Shown here: positions 42,960-53,264 of the stretch, in pieces | How positions within the stretch are numbered: position 1 is the stretch's first letter | Layout: each line of letters begins with the position of its first letter | From: JBBCJR01 sp037190805 | GTDB taxonomy: Bacteria; Pseudomonadota; Alphaproteobacteria; Sphingomonadales; Sphingomonadaceae | Direction: 5' to 3' | NCBI GenBank assembly: GCA_037190805.1 | Contig: JBBCJR010000012.1 | Span: forward strand, 13,161 to 77,160 | Length of the DNA stretch: 64,000 bases | The notes under the pieces: model-generated | What the model saw: the letters and a program-made list of their open reading frames with translations, nothing else | Database searches by the model: none | What the model was told of the DNA's origin: nothing | Made by a program: the position numbers and the translations under genes

Positions 42960-43427
42960 TCAGCTCTCCATCGTTGTTGGCGTCGCGACCAGCGACTGGA
43001 AGGTTTCGATCCAAGCGGCCGGCTGGCGGCGCGGCCGCCCGTCGGGAGACAGGAAGGCAACCGTCACCTCTGCCTCCGCGACCGTTTCATCACCGCGCCT
43101 GACTCGTTGATGAATGACGCACCCTGCCGCACGCACGGCTGCGACCGTGCTGACAACGACGAGCGCGTCATCGAGTTTCGCCGGGCGTCGAAAACGGATG
43201 GCGAGATCGGCCACTGCATAGACGCCCGCGCCCGCTTCCTGGGCGGCGCGCTGGTCAATGCCCGACACACGCAGCATGTCCGATCGGGCGCGCTCCATAT
43301 AGCGCAGATAATTGGCATGATAGACGATGCCCGACAGGTCCGTGTCCTCGAAATAGACACGCACCGGCAGCCGGTGCTCGATACCGACGAACCGGCCACC
43401 CTGAGGAAGATCGGGATCGTTTACCAT
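42960..43427 (-). CDS. ybgC: tol-pal-associated acyl-CoA thioesterase YbgC
   Basis: A 155-residue hot-dog-fold thioesterase, cytoplasmic, hydrolysing short acyl-CoA or acyl-ACP; its link with Tol-Pal is by constant gene order. The 4-hydroxybenzoyl-CoA thioesterase motif is RVYFEDTDLSGIVYHANYLR, with the catalytic Asp and the His-Ala-Asn triad; then YMERARSDMLRVSGI and VADLAIRFRRPAKLDDALVV. First of the ybgC-tolQRAB-pal run, 51 bases after ruvB. Confidence 0.93.
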   Translation of the reverse strand: MVNDPDLPQGGRFVGIEHRLPVRVYFEDTDLSGIVYHANYLRYMERARSDMLRVSGIDQRAAQEAGAGVYAVADLAIRFRRPAKLDDALVVVSTVAAVRAAGCVIHQRVRRGDETVAEAEVTVAFLSPDGRPRRQPAAWIETFQSLVATPTTMES

Positions 43428-43478
43428 CGCTTACGGCCTTAGACGGGCGGGAGTCGCGTTGGAACCCCCGAAACCGCC

Positions 43479-44507
43479 TCAGTCGAGGGGCAATGCCTCC
43501 TGCCCCGCCTCCGGCGGCGGGTTGAGGCCGAGATGGGTCCAGCCGCGTCCGTTCAGCATCCGTCCCCGGGCCGTCCGCGCGACCAGGCCGAGCTGGATCA
43601 GATATGGCTCGATCACCTCCTCGATGGTGTCGCGCGGTTCGCTGAGGCCCGCGGCGAGCGTCTCCACCCCCACCGGCCCACCGCGATAGATATCGGCGAT
43701 CATCATCAGATAGCGCCGATCCATTGCATCCAGCCCCAGCCGGTCGACGTCGAGCCGGTTGAGCGCTGCGTCAGCGACGGCGGCGTCGACCACCGCCGCC
43801 TCCTCGTGGTGGGCGAAATCCCGTACCCGGCGCAGGAGCCGCCCGGCGATGCGCGGTGTGCCCCGCGAACGGCGGGCGATCTCCCGCGCCCCGTCAGCCG
43901 CGACGGCAAGGTCGAGCAGCCGCGCCGCGCGCGTCACCACCTGCTCCAGCTCCGCCACGGTATAGAATTGCAGCCGCACCGGAATCCCGAACCGGTCGCG
44001 CAGCGGCGTCGTCAGCAACCCCTGCCGCGTCGTCGCGCCAATGAGGGTGAAGGGCGGCAGGTCGATCCTCACCGAGCGCGCCGACGGCCCCTCGCCGATC
44101 ATCAGGTCCAGCGCGCGGTCCTCCATCGCCGGATAGAGCACCTCCTCCACCGCCGGATTGAGCCGATGAATCTCGTCGATGAACAGCACGTCATTGGGTT
44201 CGAGATTGGTGAGGAGCGCGGCAAGGTCGCCGGACTTCGCGATCACCGGCCCCGACGTCGCCCGGAACCCCACCCCCAACTCGCGCGCGATGATCTGCGC
44301 CAGCGTCGTCTTGCCGAGGCCGGGCGGCCCGAAGAACAGCACGTGATCCAGCGCCTCGGCCCGCCGCCGCGCCGCGGCGATGAACACGCGCAGATTGTCG
44401 CGCGCGCCCTGCTGCCCGACGAACTCGTCGAGCGACTTCGGGCGCAGCGCCGCATCGACATCCTCGGGTCGCCGCGCGGGCGTGATCATGCGGTCGGGAT
44501 CGGTCAC
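43479..44507 (-). CDS. ruvB: Holliday junction branch-migration ATPase RuvB
   Basis: A 342-residue AAA+ motor. Walker A is FFGPPGLGKTTLAQIIA, Walker B is DVLFIDEIHRLNPAVEEVLY, sensor 1 lies in TLIGATTRQGLLTTPLRDRF, and the C-terminal winged helix includes GGPVGVETLAAGLSEPRDTI. RuvA and RuvC are not in the window. The start is GTG 44507 (VTDPDRMI), matching the usual N-terminus; a longer frame from 44546 is not family-like. clpB lies just upstream on the same strand, 58 bases away. Confidence 0.95.
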   Translation of the reverse strand: MTDPDRMITPARRPEDVDAALRPKSLDEFVGQQGARDNLRVFIAAARRRAEALDHVLFFGPPGLGKTTLAQIIARELGVGFRATSGPVIAKSGDLAALLTNLEPNDVLFIDEIHRLNPAVEEVLYPAMEDRALDLMIGEGPSARSVRIDLPPFTLIGATTRQGLLTTPLRDRFGIPVRLQFYTVAELEQVVTRAARLLDLAVAADGAREIARRSRGTPRIAGRLLRRVRDFAHHEEAAVVDAAVADAALNRLDVDRLGLDAMDRRYLMMIADIYRGGPVGVETLAAGLSEPRDTIEEVIEPYLIQLGLVARTARGRMLNGRGWTHLGLNPPPEAGQEALPLD

Positions 44508-44565
44508 GGGTGCGTGTGTAGCGGCACACACCCGGCCCGTCACCACATCCCCCGGACTGTTGCCT

Positions 44566-47145
<2,580 letters not shown>

Positions 47146-47167
47146 AGGTTCATTCTCCCCGCAGCCG

Positions 47168-47195
47168 ATATGGTGTTGCCAATCTGCAACACAAG
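47168..47195 (-). promoter_or_regulatory. RpoH (heat-shock) promoter of clpB
   Basis: Minus strand: CTTG (47195-47192) within CCTCTTGTG, 18 bases, then CCATAT (47173-47168). Alphaproteobacterial sigma-32 promoters are CTTG, 17-18 bases, CYTAT/CCATNT, so both elements fit. The transcript would begin about 15 bases before the clpB start codon. clpB is a standard member of that regulon. Confidence 0.65.
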
Positions 47196-47206
47196 AGGGT
47201 TTGGGA

Positions 47207-47773
47207 TCAATGCTGTTGCTGCGGCGGACGCTCCTGCTGTTCGATCACCGCGGCCAGCCGCTCGACACTCCTCGCGAGCACGGCGACCTGCTCCTCGCGC
47301 AGGGCGTCGATCTTTTCATGGAGACGCAGGATTTCCAGCTCGGCGCGAAGGTTGACCTCATAATCATGGGCGGCGGCGCGCCTATCCTTCGCACCCTGGC
47401 GGTTCTGGCTCATCATGATCACCGGCGCCTGGATCGCCGCGAGCATCGACAGCATCAGGTTGAGGAAGATGTAGGGGTAAGGGTCGAACTGCATGTGCCA
47501 GCGCGCGAGTATGTCGGTGTTGAGCAGCATCCAGCCGAACAGCACGGCGGCAAAGGTGAAGATGAAGGCCCACGACCCACCGACCGCCGCCACCTTGTCC
47601 GCCAGTTTTTCCCAGAAGGTTGCCCGCTCGTCCTCCTCCCCGACGATATCGCGGCTGATCGGCTGGCGATCGCTGATGCCACCGAGAACCCGGGCTTCCT
47701 CCGCATCCAGGCTATGGGGCGACTTGCCGAAAAAACGTTCTGCCAGGTCGCGGATGTCGGTCCGATCGTTCAC
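47207..47773 (-). CDS. DUF1003 inner-membrane protein
   Basis: A 188-residue protein of unknown function. The soluble N-terminal part (DLAERFFGKSPHSLDAEEA) is followed by two membrane segments, GGSWAFIFTFAAVLFGWMLL and FLNLMLSMLAAIQAPVIMM, separated by the family motif FDPYPYIFLN; then NRQGAKDRRAAAHDYEVNLR and a C-terminal coiled coil. GTG 47773 has GGGAG six bases ahead; ATG 47791 would add six residues. Convergent with nothing; divergent from the M16 peptidase. Confidence 0.85.
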   Translation of the reverse strand: MNDRTDIRDLAERFFGKSPHSLDAEEARVLGGISDRQPISRDIVGEEDERATFWEKLADKVAAVGGSWAFIFTFAAVLFGWMLLNTDILARWHMQFDPYPYIFLNLMLSMLAAIQAPVIMMSQNRQGAKDRRAAAHDYEVNLRAELEILRLHEKIDALREEQVAVLARSVERLAAVIEQQERPPQQQH

Positions 47774-47861
47774 GCTCGTCTCCCATGTCATGCAGACAGG
47801 TTGGTAGCGCCGCGCCGCGCCGCTATGCTCGTCTTATAGCCCGGTACAAAGGACCGTCTGA

Positions 47862-50768
47862 ATGCGTCATTTCGGATCGGCGTTCGCCGCCGCCCTGCTG
47901 CTGTCCGTCCCCGCTTCGCTTCCCGTTACCGCCCAGACCGTTGCCCGGCCTGCGCCGCTCGCCGAGCTGGTGAAGGCGGTCGACATTCCGTTCGAACAGT
48001 TCACGCTGGCGAACGGGCTCAGGGTCATCGTCCATACCGACCGCAAGGCGCCGGTGGTGGCGGTGTCAGTCTGGTATCATGTCGGCTCGCGCTTCGAACC
48101 CAAGGGCAAGACCGGCTTTGCCCACCTGTTCGAGCATCTGATGTTCAACGGGTCCGAAAATGCCGACGAGGATTTCTTCAAGCCGCTGGAAAGCGTCGGC
48201 GCCACCGACCTCAACGGCACGACCTGGTTCGACCGGACCAATTATTTCCAGACCGTGCCGACCGGCGCCCTCGACCTCACCCTGTTCCTCGAGGCGGACC
48301 GCATGGGCCACCTGCTGGGCGCGGTGACGCAGGAAAAGCTCGATAACCAGCGCGGCGTCGTCCAGAACGAGAAGCGGCAGGGCGACAACCAGCCCTATGG
48401 CCTGGTCGAATATGCCCAGCTCGCGGCCCTGTTCCCCGAAGGCCACCCCTATCGTCATTCGACCATCGGCTCGATGGCCGACCTGGAGGCGGCGAGCCTG
48501 GAGACGGTGCGCGACTGGTTCCGCGACCATTACGGACCCAACAACGCCGTGCTGGTGCTGGCCGGCGACATCGACGCCGCCACCGCCCGCGCCAAGGTCG
48601 AACGCTGGTTCGGCAGCATCGCGCGCGGTCCCGACCATGCCGCCCCGCCCGCCGACGTGCCGACGCTGAAGGCCGATGTCGAAAAGCTCATGCACGACCG
48701 CATCGCCACCACCCGGCTGTCGCGCAGCTGGGTGGTGCCGGGGGTCAACGACGACGACATGCCCCTGCTCGGCCTGTCGATGTCGGTGCTGGGCGGCCTG
48801 TCGTCGTCCCGCCTCGACAATATCCTGGTGCGTGATGAAAAGACGGCGGTCGCCGTCTCCGCGTCGCTGCAGCCGTTCGAGAAGGTCGGCATGATCGAGG
48901 TCACGGTCGACGTCCGCCCCGGCGCCGACCCCGCCGCCGTCGACAAGCGGCTGGACGCGATCATCGCCGATTATCTGAAGTCCGGGCCGACCGCCGACGA
49001 GGTCAGCCGCGCCGCGACCCGCGTCGTCGCCGGCACCATCGCCGGGCTGGAAAAGGTCGGCGGCCGCAGCGGCAAGGCGGTGACGCTGGCCGAGGGCGCA
49101 GTCTATTCGGGCGATCCCGCCAGATACAAACAGGACCTGGCCGCCTTCGCCGCCGCGACACCAGACGCTGTGGCCACCGCGACGCGCAAATGGCTGGGCC
49201 GCCCGGTGCTGCGCCTGACCGTCGCCCCCGGCGAACGTACGGCAGAGGACATCGCCCTGGCGGGTGGCACAGACGTCGCGCCGCGCCCGGCCGCCGCGCC
49301 GACCGACGACATCGTCCTTGGCAAGGCCGACGGCACCGACCTTACGCCCCGCCCCGCCACGACGGCCGCCGCATCGCCACCACCTCAGCCGCAGGACCCC
49401 ACAAAGCCGAAGATCGCCGCGCCGCCGGTGGCGCCGGTCGCGGACCTGGAATTCCCCGCTGTCGAGCGGGCGACGCTGTCGAACGGTGTGAACGTGCTGT
49501 TCGCCCGGCGCGCCACGGTGCCGACGGTACGGGTGGCGGTATCCTTCGACGCCGGCAATGCCGCCGATTCGCGTGAGAAGCCCGGCACCGCGGCGCTGAT
49601 GCGCTCGCTGCTCGACGAGGGCACCCGGACCAGAAGCTCGATCCAGATCGCCGAGGAGCAGGAGCGATTGGGCGCCAACCTGTCCGCGTCGTCGGGCATG
49701 GACACCACCAGCGTCGGCCTGTTCGCGCTGAAGCCGAACCTCGCCCCGTCTCTGGATCTGCTGGCCGATATCGTCCGCAATCCTGCGTTCGCCCCGGCGG
49801 AGGTGGACCGGCTGCGCGGCCAGCTGCTGACCGGCATCGCGGCCGAGAAGACTCAGCCGAACGGCATCGCCCGCCGCCTGTTGCCGCCGCTGATCTACGG
49901 CCGCCTCCACCCCTATGGAATCCCGCTGTCGGGTAGCGGAACCGAGGAGGGGGTAAAGGCGGTGACACGCGACGACCTCGTCACCTATCACGCTACCTGG
50001 ATCAGGCCGGACAACGCCACCATCTTCGCCGTTGGCGATACCACCCTTGGTGAGTTGACCCCGTTGCTGGAGGCGCGCTTCGGCAACTGGCGGGCACCGG
50101 CGGCGGCCAAGGGCACCAAGCTGTTCCGCATGGACCGGATGGCCCGCGTGCCGCGTATAATCCTGGTCGATCGGCCGCAAAGCCCGCAATCGGTGATTCT
50201 GGGCGGCGAAGTGCTGGGGATGAGGGGTACGGACGATCCGCTGCCGCTGATCACCGCCAACGAGGTGCTGGGGGGCAGCTTCCTGTCGCGCCTCAACATG
50301 GACCTCAGGGAAACCAAGGGCTGGGCCTATGGCGTCGGCACGCAGGCGGCGATGGTCAAGGATCAGATGCCGTTCTTCGTCTCCGCCCCCGTCCAGGCCG
50401 ACCGCACCGGCGATTCGATGAAGGCGCTGATCGCCGGCACCGAGACGCTGCTCGGTCCGCAGCCGATCACCGAGGAGGAACGCGACCGCACGATCAACAA
50501 CCAGATCCGGTCCCTGCCCGGCAGCTTCGAGACCTCGTCCGATCTGCTCGGCGCGATCGTCCGCAACGCCACCTTCGGCCGACCGGACGACTATTATGCG
50601 CGCCTGCCCGAACGCTACCGGGCGATGACCGGCGCCGACCTCCAGCAGGCGCTGAAGACGTCGGTCGATCCCCGGCGGCTGATCTGGGTGGTCGTGGGCG
50701 ATGCCAAGGTCGTCCGTCCGCAGCTCGAGAGCCTGGGCCTGCCGGTCGAGGAACGACAGCCCGAGTAG
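47862..50768 (+). CDS. exported M16 zinc metallopeptidase with two domains
   Basis: A 968-residue periplasmic peptidase of the pitrilysin/M16 family. Signal peptide (FGSAFAAALLLSVPASLP, then VTAQ). The first half has the inverted zinc motif HxxEH in KTGFAHLFEHLMFNGSEN and the distal Glu in QRGVVQNEKRQGDN, so it should be catalytic. A proline-rich linker (residues about 475-530) joins the second half, which has the matching fold (DAGNAADSREKPGTAALMRS) but no HxxEH and is the non-catalytic partner. Substrates may be peptides entering the periplasm. It is the largest gene in its neighbourhood. Confidence 0.92.
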   Translation: MRHFGSAFAAALLLSVPASLPVTAQTVARPAPLAELVKAVDIPFEQFTLANGLRVIVHTDRKAPVVAVSVWYHVGSRFEPKGKTGFAHLFEHLMFNGSENADEDFFKPLESVGATDLNGTTWFDRTNYFQTVPTGALDLTLFLEADRMGHLLGAVTQEKLDNQRGVVQNEKRQGDNQPYGLVEYAQLAALFPEGHPYRHSTIGSMADLEAASLETVRDWFRDHYGPNNAVLVLAGDIDAATARAKVERWFGSIARGPDHAAPPADVPTLKADVEKLMHDRIATTRLSRSWVVPGVNDDDMPLLGLSMSVLGGLSSSRLDNILVRDEKTAVAVSASLQPFEKVGMIEVTVDVRPGADPAAVDKRLDAIIADYLKSGPTADEVSRAATRVVAGTIAGLEKVGGRSGKAVTLAEGAVYSGDPARYKQDLAAFAAATPDAVATATRKWLGRPVLRLTVAPGERTAEDIALAGGTDVAPRPAAAPTDDIVLGKADGTDLTPRPATTAAASPPPQPQDPTKPKIAAPPVAPVADLEFPAVERATLSNGVNVLFARRATVPTVRVAVSFDAGNAADSREKPGTAALMRSLLDEGTRTRSSIQIAEEQERLGANLSASSGMDTTSVGLFALKPNLAPSLDLLADIVRNPAFAPAEVDRLRGQLLTGIAAEKTQPNGIARRLLPPLIYGRLHPYGIPLSGSGTEEGVKAVTRDDLVTYHATWIRPDNATIFAVGDTTLGELTPLLEARFGNWRAPAAAKGTKLFRMDRMARVPRIILVDRPQSPQSVILGGEVLGMRGTDDPLPLITANEVLGGSFLSRLNMDLRETKGWAYGVGTQAAMVKDQMPFFVSAPVQADRTGDSMKALIAGTETLLGPQPITEEERDRTINNQIRSLPGSFETSSDLLGAIVRNATFGRPDDYYARLPERYRAMTGADLQQALKTSVDPRRLIWVVVGDAKVVRPQLESLGLPVEERQPE

Positions 50769-50974
50769 CGGCAACGAACAACGGCCCGCGCCCGTGATGT
50801 CGAGAAATGTCACTAGGGTGCGGGCCGGCGCAGCCCGCGACCCTTGGGGCCGTCGTTCGCCTTCGCTGTCCGAAGCCAAACCATCGTCGGGGCGACGCGC
50901 TGGCGCTGGTGCATCGGGCCGGCGTAATATATCCACTGATATAGATGATCTGGATCGTTGAAGGAGTTCAGCAC

Positions 50975-51502
50975 ATGCATCGGACGATCGGCCTGTTCGG
51001 CCTCGTGCTGGCGTTCGCGACGACCGGCGCGGCGGCGCAGTCTCCCGGCATCGCGCCACCGGCCTGCGCCACGCCCGCTGCGCCGCCGTCGGGACTGGAG
51101 GGCTGGACGGCGCGCGTCCCGCTTGCCGCCGCCACCAATGTCGCACGACTCGATGCCGCGACGCTGACCGCAGGCAAGGCCGTCGACGCGAACCTCGCCC
51201 GGACGCCCGATGTCCGTTACGTCACCCGACCTGAAAAACCGGGTGGATCCGTCAGCCATGGCGGCCTGTTCGCGTTCGACGTCGCCGAGGCGGGCACCTA
51301 TCGCGTTGCGCTGGGCGCCGGCGCGTGGATCGACGTACTTGACGGGCGCAAGGCGGTCGTTTCCACCGGCCATGGCCATGGGCCGGACTGCACCGGCATC
51401 CGCAAGATGGTCGACTTCCCGCTCCAGCCCGGCCGCTACGTGCTCCAGATCGCGGGCAACGGATCGCCCACCTTGCCGGTCATGGTCGCCCGACTGCCTT
51501 GA
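50975..51502 (+). CDS. secreted protein of unknown function, cotranslated with a cytochrome peroxidase
   Basis: A 175-residue exported protein. Signal peptide MHRTIGLFGLVLAFATTGAA and cleavage near AAAQ. The mature part has CATPAAPPSGLEGWTARVPL, GLFAFDVAEAGTYRVALGAG, and VDVLDGRKAVVST-like strands, with KMVDFPLQPGRYVLQIAGNG near the end: a beta-sandwich, possibly a binding module. GAAGGAG precedes ATG 50975 by eight bases. Its stop overlaps the TTG start of the di-heme peroxidase by three bases, so the two are a unit; it may be a partner or a copper/heme handling factor. No family name is offered. The 206 bases upstream hold an AT-rich patch (50928-50946) that may be the promoter. Confidence 0.7.
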   Translation: MHRTIGLFGLVLAFATTGAAAQSPGIAPPACATPAAPPSGLEGWTARVPLAAATNVARLDAATLTAGKAVDANLARTPDVRYVTRPEKPGGSVSHGGLFAFDVAEAGTYRVALGAGAWIDVLDGRKAVVSTGHGHGPDCTGIRKMVDFPLQPGRYVLQIAGNGSPTLPVMVARLP

Positions 51503-52509
51503 CGCGCATCTGGCTGGCGGTAGCGACCCTGGCAGCCCTCGCCTCGGTCACCGCCGCGACGGCGGGCGGAGGGTCGGCGCAATGGCCCGCCGGGGTCTCG
51601 GCACCGCCGATCCCGGCCGACAACCCCACCACGCCGGCGAAAGTCGCGCTCGGCCGGCGGCTGTTCCATGATGCCGACCTGTCGATCGACGGCACCATGT
51701 CCTGCGCCAGTTGTCACGAGCAGCACCGCGCCTTCGCCCACAGCAGCCGCACCCGCCCCGGCGTCACCGACGAGCCCGGGCGGCGCAACGTCCCCGGCCT
51801 TGCCAATGTCGCCTGGGCGCGCACTTTGACCTGGGCTGACAGTCGGCTGACGACACTGGAAGCGCAGGTCGCGGTGCCTATCCTCGGCGACCATCCGGTC
51901 GAGATGGGGATGAAGGACAACGAGGCCGAAATCCCGAAGCGGCTGAGCGCTGATCCCTGCTATATTAGCATGTTCGAGGACGCCTTCCCGGAGTTGGGGG
52001 GCCACATCGACATGGTGACCGTGGCACGAGCCCTGGCGGCTTTCCAGCGCACGATGACGTCCTATGACACGCCCTATGATCATTTCCGGGCCGGCCGCCG
52101 GGACGCGCTGTCGCCCCTCGCCCGGAAAGGGATCACACTGTTCGAAGCCCATTGCGCCAGTTGCCACACCGGCCCCAATTTCAGTGATGGCCGCTATCAC
52201 CGTCTCGCCGATCCAGCGCCCAATGGCGGCGGCGACCTGGGGTTGGGCGAAGTGACCGGACGACTGGACGACAATGGCCGGTTCCGGACACCGAACCTGA
52301 GGAACGTGGGCCTTACCGCGCCCTATCTGCACGATGGCTCGGCGGACACGCTGGCGGATGCGATCACCCGCCATGGGCAGGCCGTCCCGGACCTTCGTCC
52401 ACGGGAGGAGGCCGCCGTGATCGCGATGCTCGAAGGACTGACCGACCGACGCTTCGTCACGGATCCGCGCTTCGCCTATCCCGACAAGCTGTGCGGACGG
52501 CCGACCTGA
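51499..52509 (+). CDS. di-heme cytochrome c peroxidase (MauG/CcpA type)
   Basis: A 336-residue periplasmic di-heme protein. Signal peptide at the start (LAVATLAALASVTAATAGGG), two CxxCH heme sites (MSCASCHEQHRAFA and AHCASCHTGPNFSD), and the peroxidase core ALGRRLFHDADLSIDGT, EVTGRLDDNGRFRTPNLRNV, TAPYLHDGSADTLADA. This is the CCP/MauG family; it reduces H2O2 with electrons from a c-type cytochrome, or, in MauG, oxidises a protein tryptophan. The TTG start overlaps the previous stop. A mau-type locus lies 11 kb away, but no direct tie is visible. Confidence 0.9.
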   Translation: MTRIWLAVATLAALASVTAATAGGGSAQWPAGVSAPPIPADNPTTPAKVALGRRLFHDADLSIDGTMSCASCHEQHRAFAHSSRTRPGVTDEPGRRNVPGLANVAWARTLTWADSRLTTLEAQVAVPILGDHPVEMGMKDNEAEIPKRLSADPCYISMFEDAFPELGGHIDMVTVARALAAFQRTMTSYDTPYDHFRAGRRDALSPLARKGITLFEAHCASCHTGPNFSDGRYHRLADPAPNGGGDLGLGEVTGRLDDNGRFRTPNLRNVGLTAPYLHDGSADTLADAITRHGQAVPDLRPREEAAVIAMLEGLTDRRFVTDPRFAYPDKLCGRPT

Positions 52510-52548
52510 AGCGCGCCGATGATATGCTTGGTGGCTTACCCCCTTCGC

Positions 52549-53148
52549 TCACCCCGCCCGGCGGACGCTGACGATCGTCACCGGTTTGGCGATCATCTGT
52601 CCGTTCATGGAGCCACTGCCGACATTGGGCACGGTTGGCGCGGCCATGATCCGACGGACGACGTCCATTCCTTTCACGACGCGCCCGAACACCGCATAAC
52701 CGGGATTATCGGCGCTGGCGTCGGCCGATTTCATCGCGCCGGCGGTAATGAAGAAGTCGCCCATCGCCGTCCCCGGCTTGCTCCTCGCCATCGAAATGGC
52801 GCCGTCGACATGGCTGAGGCCGGTCTTGCTGGTCGGCTCATGTTCGATCGGGTTGAGGATGCGGCGGAAATCGCGACGCGGGCCGCCCTGGATCAAACCC
52901 ATCGTCGGCGCGCCCTTTCGCGGCGCGGCGCGGTAGAAGACGGTGCCGTCCAGCCGCTTCTCGTCGACATAGCGCAGGAAGTTGCCGGCGGTGACCGGCG
53001 CCCGCCTCGTATCCACGTCAACGAGAATGGCGCCCTCCGCCGTCTCGATGGCGACGCGAACCAGGCCGGGCGCCGGGCGCGGCTGGGACTGGGCGGCAAA
53101 TGGCGCGGCCAGGATCATGAGGCCGGCGATCACGGTGCGACGAATCAT
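52549..53148 (-). CDS. periplasmic cyclophilin-type peptidyl-prolyl isomerase
   Basis: A 199-residue exported proline isomerase. Signal peptide MIRRTVIAGLMILAAPFAA, then the cyclophilin fold: VRVAIETAEGAILVDVDTRR, APVTAGNFLRYVDEKRLDGT, VFYRAAPR, GLIQGG, the substrate pocket GAISMARSKPGTAMGDFFIT and NPGYAVFGRVVKGMDVVRRI. It is a bacterial single-domain form with the His/Phe-type residues partly replaced (Asp-Phe-Phe in the pocket). Divergent from the alkaline phosphatase gene (116-base gap). Confidence 0.88.
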   Translation of the reverse strand: MIRRTVIAGLMILAAPFAAQSQPRPAPGLVRVAIETAEGAILVDVDTRRAPVTAGNFLRYVDEKRLDGTVFYRAAPRKGAPTMGLIQGGPRRDFRRILNPIEHEPTSKTGLSHVDGAISMARSKPGTAMGDFFITAGAMKSADASADNPGYAVFGRVVKGMDVVRRIMAAPTVPNVGSGSMNGQMIAKPVTIVSVRRAG

Positions 53149-53264
53149 TCCGGGACCTTAGTCGAAGAGCAGACGCCAGCGCCATTGTCGGCCACCGGGT
53201 CCCCGTTTATCGTCGCCCTGGCCGGGCAGCAGCCCTGTCACGTCCGCCGCCTACAGGGATGTTC

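Noticed and set aside
48066..51146. A 1026-codon open frame antisense to the M16 peptidase gene
   Set aside because: High-GC DNA makes long antisense frames by chance. The plus strand encodes a complete peptidase with HxxEH and signal peptide, and the antisense product has no recognisable domain.
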